Shown here piece after piece: positions 32,965 through 42,522 of a DNA stretch of 64,000 nt (position 1 is its first letter; each line of letters opens with the position of its first letter). The position numbers and the translations under genes are program-made. The notes under the pieces are model-generated. The model made no database searches. It was not told the origin of the DNA and saw nothing but the letters and a program-made list of their open reading frames with translations. The DNA is taken from NCBI GenBank assembly GCA_937975765.1, contig CALJUR010000091.1:1-64000 (forward strand). Reading direction: 5' to 3'. The stretch is from an uncultured Myxococcales bacterium. Its GTDB lineage: Bacteria; Myxococcota_A; UBA9042; DTJE01.

Positions 32965-33923
32965 GCGACCGCATCCACTGGCTGTGCGCCTGTTCCGGCC
33001 TGCTGTCCGCCCCCGCGGAGTGGCGGGGACGCCAGGTTCGCTGCCCCGCGTGCGGCGCCGCCCAGGTCGTCCCGCAGACGTCGGACGCCTCCGCCACGGC
33101 CCGGGCCCGGCAGGACCGTTCCGCGTGGCAGGACCGTCGCGCCGCCCCGGAAGACGCCCGTTCCGGGGAATCCCCGTATTCCGGCTGGGAACTGCGCACC
33201 GAGGGAGGCCCGCCCCGGGACGACCCGTTCTTCCGGCGGTTCCACGTCGATCCGCGGGCGGCCCGCCGCGCGGCACGCCGGAAGTGGTGGATCCTGGCGG
33301 GGGTGATCGCGGCCGTCGCGCTGGTCATCGGGGGCGGCCTGGTCTCGCGCCACCTGTGGAAGACGCGCTGGTCCGCCGCGGCCCGGATGGAGCGCGCCGG
33401 CTTCGGGCGCAAGGTCACGGGGCATCGGCCCGCCCCCTGGCAGGAGGCGCTGCAGGCCGTGGGATCGGCCCAGAGGCGCCTGGAGGCCGCGAACGACGGC
33501 CGGGAGGCCGCGACGGCCCTGCGGGACGCCTTCCTTTCGGCCCTGCTGGAGGCCGACGTGATGCCGCTGGAGCCGCGCGCGCACCTGTACAACAACGCCG
33601 CCTGGTTCTTCCTGACCACCGCCCACGAGGACCTGCGGGACCCCCCGCGCGCCCTGAGGATGGCCCAGGAGGCCGTCGATTGGACCGGCCGGGCGCGGCC
33701 CGAGATGCTGGATACCCTGGCCGAGGCGCTGGCGGCCGCGGGACGACCTTCCGAAGCCGCCGCCATGGAACTGCAGGTGCTGGCGATGGAGCCCGGCAAC
33801 GCGTTCTACCGGGCCCAGGCAACCCGCTTCCACGCGGAGGCGGGCCTGCCGCCGCCCGCCTTCCCCGCCCCCCTTCCCGAGGCTCCACCGGGACCTGCCG
33901 CCGCCCCCGCCACCGATCCGTAG
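32961..33923 (+). CDS. Zinc-ribbon and TPR protein with one membrane helix (320 aa)
   Basis: The N-terminus has a small zinc ribbon (CACSGLL...VRCPACGAAQVV, residues 9-36), followed by a charged linker, one membrane helix (WWILAGVIAAVALVIGGGLV, about residues 110-130) and a C-terminal domain with TPR-like helices (PRAHLYNNAAWFFLTTAHEDL, EMLDTLAEALAAAGRPSEAA). The layout, a cytosolic zinc ribbon then a helix then an outer repeat domain, recalls membrane-linked sensor or assembly proteins, but no function is known. Its ATG overlaps the protease lipoprotein stop (ATGA), so the two are translationally coupled and probably work together. Confidence 0.82.
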   Translation: MSDRIHWLCACSGLLSAPAEWRGRQVRCPACGAAQVVPQTSDASATARARQDRSAWQDRRAAPEDARSGESPYSGWELRTEGGPPRDDPFFRRFHVDPRAARRAARRKWWILAGVIAAVALVIGGGLVSRHLWKTRWSAAARMERAGFGRKVTGHRPAPWQEALQAVGSAQRRLEAANDGREAATALRDAFLSALLEADVMPLEPRAHLYNNAAWFFLTTAHEDLRDPPRALRMAQEAVDWTGRARPEMLDTLAEALAAAGRPSEAAAMELQVLAMEPGNAFYRAQATRFHAEAGLPPPAFPAPLPEAPPGPAAAPATDP

Positions 33924-33937
33924 TAGACTCGCGCGCC

Positions 33938-34825
33938 ATGAAGGCGCCGCGCTCCGCCATCGCGTTCCTGGCCGTCGGGTTGTTCGCCGCCAGCCAGTCC
34001 GGCAACATCATCCGCATCGGCGACGCCCATCCCGCGGCCATCGCCGGGTGGCGCCTCCTGATCGCGACGGCCCTGATGCTGCCCTTGGCCCTGCCCCGCA
34101 TGGCGGGGGTCCGGGACCTGGGCGGCCGGGGCCTCGCCCTGCTGGTGCTGGCAGGCGCAGCCCTGGCCCTGCACTTCATCACCTGGATCGCCGCCGTGCA
34201 GTACACCACGGTCGCCACGGCGGCGATCTTCTTCTCGGTCAACCCGGTCCTGACCGCGCTGGGGGGGCGGATCTTCTACGGCGAGCGCGGCTCGCCCCGG
34301 CTGGCCCTCTCTATCGGTCTGGGCCTGGCCGGCGCCGTGGTGCTGGGCGCGTCCGACCTGCGTTCCGCGCCGGGGAACCTGCTGGGGGACGGGCTGGCAC
34401 TGCTGTGCTCGCTGCTGTTCACCGCGTACATGCTGCTGGGCAAGCGGGTCCGGCTGACCCTGGACAACCGCGTCTACGTGACGCTGCTGTATGGCGTCGC
34501 CGCCGCCGTGGCCTTCGCCTCCATGCGGGCGATGGACGTGCCGGCCACCGGCTACACGCCCCGGACCTGGTTGTGCTTCCTGCTGATGGCGCTGCTGCCC
34601 ACGATGCTGGGACATACGTCGTTCAACTACGCCCTGCGGTGGATCGACGCGGGTCGCATCTCGGTGCTGACCCTGTCCGAGCCCGCCCTGGCCGGCCTGG
34701 TGGCGTGGTGGGCGTGGGGCGAGCAGCCCGGCCCGGCCACGCTGGCGGGTTACGCCCTGGTCTGCCTGTCGGTGCTGGTGCTGGTCACCGAGAAGCGGGT
34801 CCCGGCCCCGCCCGAGGGCCCGTGA
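33938..34825 (+). CDS. EamA/DMT-family transporter (295 aa)
   Basis: This is a drug/metabolite transporter with ten predicted hydrophobic helices in two repeated EamA halves (residues about 5-138 and 148-285). AAIAGWRLLIATALMLPLAL and ISVLTLSEPALAGLVAWWAWGEQPG are typical of the RhaT/YdcZ-like group. Substrates of the family range from amino acids to nucleotides and cannot be assigned here. The ATG at 33938 is 14 bases after the previous stop. Its 3' end overlaps the DUF2156 gene on the opposite strand by 41 bases. Confidence 0.92.
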   Translation: MKAPRSAIAFLAVGLFAASQSGNIIRIGDAHPAAIAGWRLLIATALMLPLALPRMAGVRDLGGRGLALLVLAGAALALHFITWIAAVQYTTVATAAIFFSVNPVLTALGGRIFYGERGSPRLALSIGLGLAGAVVLGASDLRSAPGNLLGDGLALLCSLLFTAYMLLGKRVRLTLDNRVYVTLLYGVAAAVAFASMRAMDVPATGYTPRTWLCFLLMALLPTMLGHTSFNYALRWIDAGRISVLTLSEPALAGLVAWWAWGEQPGPATLAGYALVCLSVLVLVTEKRVPAPPEGP

Positions 34826-35732
34826 CGGCCGCCCCCTCCGGCCGCGCGATCCAGCAGTGCTGCATGTGGTCGGGGTGGAACGACCGCTTCGACAGGCGCA
34901 GGCCCTCCACCCCCATGTCCTGCTCGCGATCGATGTAGGCCACGTGGGCCGGCACCGTGCGGGCGAATTCCCGGGCCAGCATCTGGTAGGCCCCGTCCAC
35001 CTCGTTGCAGGCCTTCTCGTAGTGCACGACGAAGGTGTCCGCAGTCAGCAGTTCCCCCAGCGTCATCCCCGCGATCCGCCCGTCCAGCCGCAGCACCCAC
35101 GCCACCTGCCCCAGGACTTCCATCCCCTGGAGGCAGGCCCGCAGCGCCTCGACCTCGAAGTCCAGCCGCGGGTCCTCCTCGCACGCGTGGGAGACGCACC
35201 AGTCGTCCAGGAAGGACAGGCACTCGGGGACCCCGGCGGCGTCCACGCGGTCGAAGGACCAGGACGCGTTGCGCAGGAACCTGGATACATGGTTGCGCTT
35301 GCTGGCGTATCGCCGCCCCGGCAGGTCGGCCAGGTCGGATCGCCGGTAGACGTAGTCGTCGTTGGCAGGGTCGGGTTCGAACCGGAACCGCGAATCCCCC
35401 TGCAGGCGGTGGCGCACCCGGTCCGGGACGAAGTCCACGCGCGGTTCGAAGCCGCCTGCCCGAAGCCGTTCGAAGCAGGCCAGCAGCAGCGCGGAAGGAT
35501 CCCCGGTGCCGATCGGGCACAGGAAGCGGTCCTGGCCGTGCTCGCGGTACTTCACCAGGATCCTGTCGTCCACGGCCGCCCACCGGCTGTCGTTGAAGGA
35601 CCGCCAGCAGTACTGTGTCGCGAACGAGTACTCGCACAGCGGGTAGGCTGCCCCCCGGAACGCCGCGTCCAGCCGATCCCGGTGGCCGAGTTCGAACGGG
35701 ACGAACGCCTCGTCGGGGATCGCCAGCGTCAT
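34785..35732 (-). CDS. DUF2156 (phosphatidylglycerol lysyltransferase C-terminal-like) acyltransferase (315 aa)
   Basis: The family is built from two GNAT-like domains; relatives include the aminoacyl-transferase domain of MprF. Family features are the opening PLCEYSFATQYCW, RYASKRNHVSRF in the centre, and RIAGMTLGELLTADTFVVHYEKACNEVDGAYQMLAREFA plus the closing YIDREQDMGVEGLRLSKRSFHP. The acceptor is unknown. It is free of membrane helices, so it acts in the cytoplasm. ATG 35732 overlaps the stop of the upstream GNAT gene by four bases, so the two acetyltransferase-type genes form a coupled pair. Confidence 0.88.
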   Translation of the reverse strand: MTLAIPDEAFVPFELGHRDRLDAAFRGAAYPLCEYSFATQYCWRSFNDSRWAAVDDRILVKYREHGQDRFLCPIGTGDPSALLLACFERLRAGGFEPRVDFVPDRVRHRLQGDSRFRFEPDPANDDYVYRRSDLADLPGRRYASKRNHVSRFLRNASWSFDRVDAAGVPECLSFLDDWCVSHACEEDPRLDFEVEALRACLQGMEVLGQVAWVLRLDGRIAGMTLGELLTADTFVVHYEKACNEVDGAYQMLAREFARTVPAHVAYIDREQDMGVEGLRLSKRSFHPDHMQHCWIARPEGAAVTGPRAGPGPASR

Positions 35733-36166
35733 CCGGTCGGCCCTCCCCCGCCCCGCGGCAGGAACAGCATCGGGACGTGATCCTCCATCTCCCGGAAGCC
35801 CAGGCGCCGGTAGAACGCCCGCGTTCCCGGCTGCGCGATCAGCCCGATCCACAGCACCCCGTGGTCCGCGCACCAGTCCCGCAGGAAGGCCACGATCCGG
35901 GCGCCGATGCCTTGCCCCCGCCACCCGGACCGCACCACCACGTCCTGGATGTAGGCGTCGGACGCGCCGTCGCTGATCGCCCGGCCCATCCCCACCAGTT
36001 CGTCGCCGTTCCAGGCCGCGCAGACGCAGAACGACCCGCGCAGCAGTTCCGGGATGGCCGACGGGTCGTCCCCCTCGCGCCACCAGCCACCGTCCCGGTA
36101 CAGCGCCACGACGGCGTCCACTGGCAGTCCGCCGGCGCGCTGGACGCGGAGATTCGCGAGGTCCAT
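35729..36166 (-). CDS. GNAT-family N-acetyltransferase (145 aa)
   Basis: A compact GNAT fold: the acetyl-CoA binding motif VVRSGWRGQGIGARIVAFL (R/Q-x-x-G-x-G/A) is clear, followed by GLIAQPGTRAFYRRLGFREM, the usual C-terminal strand and helix. The acceptor is unknown. ATG 36166 (MDLANLRVQRAG) is preceded by GGAGGAAGGCCG, which is why I prefer it to the ATG thirteen codons upstream. Its last bases overlap the start of the DUF2156 gene. Confidence 0.9.
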   Translation of the reverse strand: MDLANLRVQRAGGLPVDAVVALYRDGGWWREGDDPSAIPELLRGSFCVCAAWNGDELVGMGRAISDGASDAYIQDVVVRSGWRGQGIGARIVAFLRDWCADHGVLWIGLIAQPGTRAFYRRLGFREMEDHVPMLFLPRGGGGPTG

Positions 36167-36284
36167 CGGCCTTCCTCCGGGCCAATCCCGACGGCTCCAC
36201 GGCATGATAGGTCCGATCGGGTCGGAGTCAAGGCGGCCGGTTTCCCGGGGAATCGCCGAGGGGATCGTCCCGGCGATCGGGCCC

Positions 36285-36313
36285 TTGACTTCGCCGACCT
36301 CGACCGGTAGGGT
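36285..36313 (+). promoter_or_regulatory. Strong candidate promoter of the efflux operon
   Basis: TTGACT (36285-36290), 17-base spacer, TAGGGT (36308-36313). It is the best box match in the window and lies just before the first gene of the RND operon. Confidence 0.55.
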
Positions 36314-36338
36314 TCGGCCGTCTTGGCGCGGTGCACCC

Positions 36339-36776
36339 GTGGGCCTTCAGGGCATCCGATCCGGTCAACGAGGAAACGTTCGGCCATCGGGACGCGCCCT
36401 GTTCCGCGCGTTCGTCGCGTTCCAGGTCGTGGCCTCCTTCCTCCCCCAGTTCCACCTTGCGTTCGCCTCCCACGCACACCTCTTCGATGCGAATCGCAGG
36501 GTGTTCGTGGATGTCAGGGTGTCGGGCACCCCCGTGGCAACCGGGGTTCCCGGCGGCGCCCAGGCCGTCGTCGCGTCCGGGCCCGGTCACCGGGTCGCGT
36601 TCGTCGACTGCCCCGTGTCGAGCCTGTCCCTGGCCTCGTACGCGCCGGGGAACTCCTGTCCCTGCATCCGTCCGCCCCAGGAGGGCCGGGCCTCCGGAAC
36701 CTTCCTCAAGGCCGACATCCCGTCCCTCGATCCCCTGGCCTCCGCGCCGAAGCACTCCCCGCCCCTTCCTGCCTGA
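36339..36776 (+). CDS. Small probable secreted protein at the head of the efflux operon (about 145 aa)
   Basis: No family recognised. The frame gives a hydrophobic stretch near the N-terminus (ALFRAFVAFQVVASFLPQFHLAFASHAH) that could be a signal peptide, then HLFDANRRVFVDVRVSGTP, and a CPCIRPP motif near residue 110. Codon use shows the strong third-position GC of real genes, and no other frame there is plausible. The start is unsure: GTG 36339 is given, but initiation a little further on is possible since no strong ribosome site is visible. It lies between the promoter and the TolC-like gene on the same strand; a metal-related role is only suggested by context. Confidence 0.5.
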   Translation: MGLQGIRSGQRGNVRPSGRALFRAFVAFQVVASFLPQFHLAFASHAHLFDANRRVFVDVRVSGTPVATGVPGGAQAVVASGPGHRVAFVDCPVSSLSLASYAPGNSCPCIRPPQEGRASGTFLKADIPSLDPLASAPKHSPPLPA

Positions 36777-36824
36777 CCGGGCAGGGCTTTCGCGATCGCG
36801 CATCCGGGATGACGGCCAGGGGAA

Positions 36825-36847
36825 CCGGGGGGCTGAAGGACCCCCGG
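36825..36847 (+). terminator. GC hairpin between the small first gene and the TolC-like gene
   Basis: CCGGGGG and CCCCCGG arms around a nine-base loop, with no T-tract after it. It could attenuate transcription into the pump genes or protect their message. Confidence 0.3.
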
Positions 36848-36911
36848 AACGAATCCACGCATCCCCGCGCGGCTCGCGGCGTGCCGGCGCGCAAGCGAAT
36901 GGAGCGGGAAC

Positions 36912-38189
36912 ATGCACCCGGTTCTGCAAGCATCGAACGTGGCGGTCGTCGCGGCCGTCGTCCTGGCGGCGGGCGGCACGCGCGCCGGGGAAGGCGGCCT
37001 GGCCCTCGAGGAGGCCGTGCGCCTCAGCCTGTCCGGGCCGGCGGTGGCGGCCGGACGCGAGGCGATCGTCCAGGCCCGCGCCGACGTCCGGTCGGCCTCG
37101 GCCGTGCCGAATCCCGGCGCCAGCATCGGCGGGGGCATGCTGCCCCTGAACCGGAGTTTCACGACGGACGCACCCGGCGGGCCGACCGAGGTCGCCGCCG
37201 GCATCAGCCTCCCGATCGACTGGCTGGTCTTCGGGAAGTTGTGGACCTCGCGGGCCGCCGCGATGGCCCAGGTCGAGGTGGTCCAGGCGGAACAGGACGA
37301 CCTGGTTCGGCTGCGCGTGCTGGAAACCGAGACCGCCTTCTACAACGTGCTGGAGGCGAAGGCCCTCCTGGAGGTCGCGAGGCAGGTCGTGGCGGACCTG
37401 GAAGAGGCCGAGGCCGCGATGCGGAAGGCGGCCACCGCGGGCGGACGGCCCGTCGTGGAGTCCATGCGGGCAAGGCTGGAACTTCTGTCGGCACGGCGGG
37501 AGGAACGGTCGGCGCAGGCCGCGCTGGCCGGGGCAAGGGCGGCCCTGCGCGCCCTGGTCGGCGTGGACGCGGATGCCGCCGGCGGCCTGGACGACCCCGT
37601 GGAGGACGTGGAGATCGACGTCGAGGCGGCCTTCGCGAAGGCCGCAGCGAACCGCCCCGACATCCGTGCCCTGCGATGCAAGGTGGCGAAGGCCAGGCGG
37701 GACCGGGCGGTCGAGGCCGGCGGCATCCTGCCCGAGGCCTCGCTGGGCCTGGAGATCGGGCACCAGTTCCAGGAGGCGATCGGCGCCCCGGACGCCACCG
37801 GGTGGGGCGTCTCGCTGGATTTCTCGATCCCGCTGTTCGACCAGAAGCAGGGGGAACGCGCCCGGGCCGCCTCTGCCGTCGTCCAGGCGGAACGGGACCT
37901 CGATGCGGCCCTTGCGGCCCTGGGGGCCGAGGTCCAGCAGGAGGCCAGCACCCTGGCCGCGGCCCGCGAGACGGCAGCCGAGGTGGCTCGTGCCGACCTG
38001 GCGATGGCGGGCGAGGTTCGCGACAGCGTCCGCAAGGCCTACGAGGCCGGGGGACGCCCTTACCTCGAACTGATCGACGCGCAACGAAGCTTCCGCGAGG
38101 CGTCCCGGGCGCACGTGACCAGCCGCGCCGACTACCGGCGCGCGCTGTCCCGGTTCCACGCGGTCCTTGGAGGGAGGTACCCGAGATGA
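36912..38189 (+). CDS. TolC/CzcC-family outer-membrane efflux protein (425 aa)
   Basis: Outer-membrane factors of tripartite pumps form a trimeric channel through the outer membrane and periplasm. After a signal (VAVVAAVVLAAGGTRA), the two repeated helical halves of the family are visible: LALEEAVRLSLSGPAVAAGREAI...RADVRSASAVPNPGASIG, and later FAKAAANRPDIRALRCKVAKARRDRAVEAGGILPEASLGL, with the end repeat YEAGGRPYLELIDAQRSFREA. Length is typical. ATG 36912 follows GGAGCGGGAAC. Its stop overlaps the adaptor ATG by four bases. Confidence 0.92.
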   Translation: MHPVLQASNVAVVAAVVLAAGGTRAGEGGLALEEAVRLSLSGPAVAAGREAIVQARADVRSASAVPNPGASIGGGMLPLNRSFTTDAPGGPTEVAAGISLPIDWLVFGKLWTSRAAAMAQVEVVQAEQDDLVRLRVLETETAFYNVLEAKALLEVARQVVADLEEAEAAMRKAATAGGRPVVESMRARLELLSARREERSAQAALAGARAALRALVGVDADAAGGLDDPVEDVEIDVEAAFAKAAANRPDIRALRCKVAKARRDRAVEAGGILPEASLGLEIGHQFQEAIGAPDATGWGVSLDFSIPLFDQKQGERARAASAVVQAERDLDAALAALGAEVQQEASTLAAARETAAEVARADLAMAGEVRDSVRKAYEAGGRPYLELIDAQRSFREASRAHVTSRADYRRALSRFHAVLGGRYPR

Positions 38190-39391
38190 ACGAAAACGAC
38201 CTGGCGCCATCCCGGGATCCGGGCATCCCGCCCGCTTCCCGGAAGCCCACCCGACTGCAAAGGCTTCGCTACTGGCTGATCCTCGCGGCCAGCGCCGCCG
38301 TGGTCGCCTACCTGGCCTGGCCGCTCGGGCGGGCGGGGGTCGCGCGGGACGAGGCCTCCCGTGCAGGCAACCAGCCGCAGGTCCAGGTCCTGGGACCGCA
38401 TCGCCTCCGGATCGTCGAGGGGACGGCACTGTTCCGGAAGCTCGACCTGGCGGTGGTGAAGCCGGAAACCCTGAGGGCCCCGGCACTGACGGTGACGGGA
38501 ACCCTGGTGGCAAGCCTCCGCCCGGGGAACGCCGGCGACGCCCAGTGGCAGTTCAGCACGCCGGAGATGCTGGGAACCTACACGGAATGGCAGAAGGCGC
38601 AGGACGACATCGCTTTCACCCGTCGCCAACTGGATTCGATCCGTCGCCTCGCGGACAGCCGGGTCGAGGCCCAGGAGGCGAAGGTCCAGCGGCTGGCGAG
38701 GCTGGTGGAGGCGGGGACGGACACCGAAGGCGACCTGGCCGCGGCCCGCACGGAACTGCTCCAGGCACAGATCGAGGGACAGAAGGACCTCCACGAGGCG
38801 GAAACGGCACTGAGGATGGCCCAGCGGGCGGAGGCGGCCCTGGGTCGGCAGCTCCAGCAGGCCGGCATCGAGCCGGACCTCCTTCGCACCCCGTCGGCGG
38901 ACGTGGACGTCGTGGTCGCCGAGGTGCCCGAGGCCTTCGTGTCGCGCGTGAGCCTGGGCCAGGGCTGCGAGGCGCGGTTCCTGGGCCTGGGGGATCGCCG
39001 CTTTCCCGGCAAGATCCGGGCGATCTCGCCGGTGCTGTCGAACGAGCGCCGCTGCCTGCGCGTGCTGTTCACCATCGAGGACCCCGAGGACCTGCTGCGG
39101 CCGGGGCTGTATGCGGACATCGGGCTGGGCACGGACGCGCGCGAGGTCCTCCTGGCGCCCGCGGGCGGCGTGATCCATTCGGGCAGCGCGGACTACCTGA
39201 TCGTGCGGGCCGGTCCCGACGAATGGCGCGCGACCGAGGTGGGTGTCGGCGAACTCCACGGGACCCGCGTCGAGATCCTTCGCGGGCTGGAAGCGGGGGC
39301 CGAGGTCGTCGGCGACGGCGCGATCCTGCTGAAGCCCGTCCTCCAGGAGGCGCTGCGTGCGGGCGCGCAGGCCGGCAGGGAGAGAACATGA
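38186..39391 (+). CDS. RND efflux periplasmic adaptor (membrane fusion protein, CusB/CzcB-like, 401 aa)
   Basis: A single N-terminal helix (residues 29-46) anchors the protein in the inner membrane. The periplasmic part has a split lipoyl/barrel region, a helical hairpin (EWQKAQDDIAFTRRQLDSIRRLADSRVEAQEAKVQRLARL...AARTELLQAQIEGQKDLHEAETALR) and the C-terminal beta-barrel and membrane-proximal domain (PEAFVSRVSLGQGCEARF, LRPGLYADIGLGTDA, EILRGLEAGAEVVGDGAILLKP). It links the TolC-like channel with the pump. No Met- or His-rich metal-binding end is seen. Overlaps both neighbours by four bases. Confidence 0.92.
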   Translation: MNENDLAPSRDPGIPPASRKPTRLQRLRYWLILAASAAVVAYLAWPLGRAGVARDEASRAGNQPQVQVLGPHRLRIVEGTALFRKLDLAVVKPETLRAPALTVTGTLVASLRPGNAGDAQWQFSTPEMLGTYTEWQKAQDDIAFTRRQLDSIRRLADSRVEAQEAKVQRLARLVEAGTDTEGDLAAARTELLQAQIEGQKDLHEAETALRMAQRAEAALGRQLQQAGIEPDLLRTPSADVDVVVAEVPEAFVSRVSLGQGCEARFLGLGDRRFPGKIRAISPVLSNERRCLRVLFTIEDPEDLLRPGLYADIGLGTDAREVLLAPAGGVIHSGSADYLIVRAGPDEWRATEVGVGELHGTRVEILRGLEAGAEVVGDGAILLKPVLQEALRAGAQAGRERT

Positions 39392-42300
39392 TCGGGCGTC
39401 TCGTGGAAAGTGCCATCCGCCATCGATGGCTGGTGGTGATCGCCTGCCTGGGCATCTCGCTGGCCGGCATCCTGTCGTTCCAGCGCCTGCCCATCGATGC
39501 CTACCCGGACATCGCGTCCCAGTCGGTCTGGGTGGTGACCCCCTACCCCGGCCGCGCCCCCGAGGAGGTCGAACGCCGGGTCACGATCCCGATCGAGATC
39601 GCGATGCGCAACGTCCCGAAGGTCGAGACGGTGCGGTCCCAGACCATCTTCGGCCTGTCGCTGGTCCAGTTGCTGTTCGAGGAGGGGACCGAGACGTACT
39701 GGGCGCGCCAGCGGGTGCAGGAGAGGCTCCAGGGGCTGGAACTGCCGGACGGGGCGGTCCCCGACCTCGCGCCCATCACGTCCCCCTGCGGCGAGATCCT
39801 GCGCTATGAACTGGTCTCGGACGGGACCGTCGACCTGATGGAGCGCCGGACCATCAACGAGTGGGTCGTGATCCCGCGCCTGCTGCGCGTGGCCGGCGTC
39901 GCGGACGTGTCGAACTTCGGTGGGCTGGCCAAACAGTACGCGGTCACGTTCCACCCGGCGAGGCTGGAGCAGTACGGGCTGACCCTGGAGGACCTGGTCG
40001 CGGCGATCCAGGCCAACAACGCCTCCTCGGGCGGCAGCATGCTGCAGCGCGGCAGCATGTCCCTGGTCATCCGCGGGTCGGGACTGATCGAGACGGCCGG
40101 GCAGATCGGGAACATCTTCGTGAAGTCGATCGGGGGCACGCCGATCTATCTGAAGGACGTCGCCACGGTCGGCCCGGACGCGATGACCCGGTCCAGCATC
40201 TACAGCAAGGACCGGTCCGACGAGTCGGTCGAGGGCATCGTGCTGCTGCGTCGCGGCGAGAATCCCTCCCGCGTGCTCGAGGGCGTGAAGGAGGCGGTCG
40301 AGGAACTGAACGGGTCGGGGCTGCCCGCAGGGGTCCGGATCGAGCCGTTCTACGACCGTCAGCACCTGGTCGACGAGACGCTTCACACGGTGGCCCACAG
40401 CGTCTCGCTGGGCATCACGCTGGTGGTGCTGGTCCTGCTGCTGTTCCTGGGCCGTCCCTCGATGGCGGCGCTGGTGGCGGCCACGATCCCGTTCTCGCTG
40501 CTGTTCGCGCTGATCCTGATGCTGGCGACCGACATCCCGATCGGGCTGCTGTCCGTGGGTGCGATCGACTTCGGGATCATCGTCGACGGGGCCGTCATCA
40601 TCGGCGAGAACATCGCGCGTCGCCTGGGCGAGGCGACGGTATCGGGCGGGCTGGAAGGCGGCCCGGGCGAACCGTCACGAACGCGCCAGGCCGGCGTGGT
40701 CCGGGTCGTGCTGGCGGCCTCCCGGGAGGTCGAGCGGCCGGTCTTCTGGTCCATGCTGATGGTCATCGCGGCGTACCTGCCGCTGCTGGCCCTGACCAGC
40801 ATCGAGGGGCTGCTGTTCAGGCCGATGGCGCTGACCATGGTCTTCGCGCTGGTCGGGGCGCTGCTGTTCGCGTTGTTCGTGGTGCCGGTGCTGGCCACGT
40901 TCCTGTTCCGGCAGGGATACGTCGAACGGGAAGGAAGGGCCTCGCTGGTCCTGAGGTCCCTCTACGAGAGGACGCTGCGGAGGCTCCTGGATCGGCGCGG
41001 GCGGGTCGTGGCGGCCGTCGGCGGGATCCTGGCGGCCGTGGCGATCCTGGTCGTACCGCGCATGGGCCTGGAGTTCCTGCCCTACCTGGACGAGGGCCCC
41101 GTCTGGATCAAGGCGAACTTCCCGGAAGGGACCTCGCTGGAGCAGACGGCCCGGTACGGGCGGCGGATCCGCGAGGTGGTCTCGGGCTTCCCGGAGGTGG
41201 ACTTCGTCTCGGCCCAGGTCGGCCGGACGGAGGCCTGGACCGAGCCGTTCCCTCCCAGCCGCATCGAGATGATGGTCGGCCTGCGGCCCGCGGGCGAGTG
41301 GACGGGCGCAAGGGACAAGCAGGCGCTGGTGGAGGCGATCGGCGAGCAGCTGAGGAACGAGTTCCCCACGACACGGTTCGTCTTCACCCAGCCGATCATC
41401 GACATGGTGACGCAGGACACCAACGGGACCTCGGCCAACCTGGCAGTCCAGTTGTCCGGTCCGAACCCCGAGGTGCTGTGGTCGCTGGGTCGGCAGGTGC
41501 AGGACGTGCTGCGCGAGGTCCGGGGGGCCGAGGACGTCAACATCGAGCAGGAAGGGCCGCAGGCCCAGCTCCAGGTCGTGCCGGACCGCCTGGCGCTGGC
41601 GCGATACGACGTGCGGATCGAGGACGTGACGCGGCTGATCGACGTGGCCCTGGGGGGGGAGCCGGTGGGAACCCTGTACGAGGGGGACCGCTCCTTCGAC
41701 ATCGTGGTCAAGCTGGACCGGGAGGCGGTCGACTCGCCGCAGGCCATCGGTCGCCTGCTGCTCCATTCGGGCGCGGGACGGCCCGTCCCCCTGGCGCAGG
41801 TGGCGGGGATCTCGATCCGCGACGGGCAGACCCTGATCGCGCGCGAGAGCGGCCAGCGGCTGGTCGCGGCACGCTGCGACATCGTGGGGCGCGATTCCGC
41901 CAGCTTCGTCCGGGAGGCGCAGGAGCGCTTCGACGCCGAGGTGGGGCCCCGCGTGCCGCCCGGCTACCACGTGGCCTGGCTGGGGATGTTCGAGAACCTC
42001 GACCGCGCATACAGCCACTTCCGGCTGCTCATCCCCGCCACCGTGGCGCTGATCTTCCTGCTGCTGTGGGCCACCTTCCGGTCCTTCCGGGGCGCGCTGC
42101 TGGTGCTGGCGGGCATCCCGTTCGCCTGCATCGGCGGCATCCTCGCCCTGTACCTGCGGGGCATGCACATGAACGTCTCCACGGGCGTCGGGTTCGCGGC
42201 GCTGTTCGGGATCGCGATCATGGACGGCGTCCTGATGGTCCGGGGGATCACCGTTGCGCGCCTGGCGGGAACGGGGATCCGGGAGGCCATCGTGCAGGGC

Positions 42301-42522
42301 GCCCTGGGACGGCTCCGGCCCATCCTGATCACGGCCATCGTGGCCATCTTCGGACTGCTCCCGGCCTCGCTGGCCACCGGGCTGGGGTCCGACGTCCAGC
42401 GGCCCCTGGCCACCGTGATCGTGTGGGGCCTGCTCAGTTCGACGGTGCTGACGCTGTTCGTCGTCCCGGTCCTTTACGGGGCCCTGGCCCCGAACGTCTC
42501 CAGGTTGAAGGAGGACGCATGA
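39388..42522 (+). CDS. Heavy-metal-type RND efflux pump (CusA/CzcA family, 1044 aa)
   Basis: Inner-membrane proton-driven pump. It has twelve predicted helices in two halves (TM1 near 14-31, TM2-6 about 337-470, TM7 about 515, TM8-12 about 845-1030) and two large periplasmic loops. The heavy-metal-efflux signature DFGIIVDGAVIIGEN is exact in form, with the proton-relay acids D394, D400 and E407. PTPYPGRAPEEVERRVTIPIE-like and ETVRSQTIFGLSLVQLLFEEGT motifs match the family, as does GIAIMDGVLMV in the second half. Metal specificity cannot be decided; the methionine triad of CusA was not identified. Length is typical. It is in one operon with the channel and adaptor. Confidence 0.95.
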   Translation: MIGRLVESAIRHRWLVVIACLGISLAGILSFQRLPIDAYPDIASQSVWVVTPYPGRAPEEVERRVTIPIEIAMRNVPKVETVRSQTIFGLSLVQLLFEEGTETYWARQRVQERLQGLELPDGAVPDLAPITSPCGEILRYELVSDGTVDLMERRTINEWVVIPRLLRVAGVADVSNFGGLAKQYAVTFHPARLEQYGLTLEDLVAAIQANNASSGGSMLQRGSMSLVIRGSGLIETAGQIGNIFVKSIGGTPIYLKDVATVGPDAMTRSSIYSKDRSDESVEGIVLLRRGENPSRVLEGVKEAVEELNGSGLPAGVRIEPFYDRQHLVDETLHTVAHSVSLGITLVVLVLLLFLGRPSMAALVAATIPFSLLFALILMLATDIPIGLLSVGAIDFGIIVDGAVIIGENIARRLGEATVSGGLEGGPGEPSRTRQAGVVRVVLAASREVERPVFWSMLMVIAAYLPLLALTSIEGLLFRPMALTMVFALVGALLFALFVVPVLATFLFRQGYVEREGRASLVLRSLYERTLRRLLDRRGRVVAAVGGILAAVAILVVPRMGLEFLPYLDEGPVWIKANFPEGTSLEQTARYGRRIREVVSGFPEVDFVSAQVGRTEAWTEPFPPSRIEMMVGLRPAGEWTGARDKQALVEAIGEQLRNEFPTTRFVFTQPIIDMVTQDTNGTSANLAVQLSGPNPEVLWSLGRQVQDVLREVRGAEDVNIEQEGPQAQLQVVPDRLALARYDVRIEDVTRLIDVALGGEPVGTLYEGDRSFDIVVKLDREAVDSPQAIGRLLLHSGAGRPVPLAQVAGISIRDGQTLIARESGQRLVAARCDIVGRDSASFVREAQERFDAEVGPRVPPGYHVAWLGMFENLDRAYSHFRLLIPATVALIFLLLWATFRSFRGALLVLAGIPFACIGGILALYLRGMHMNVSTGVGFAALFGIAIMDGVLMVRGITVARLAGTGIREAIVQGALGRLRPILITAIVAIFGLLPASLATGLGSDVQRPLATVIVWGLLSSTVLTLFVVPVLYGALAPNVSRLKEDA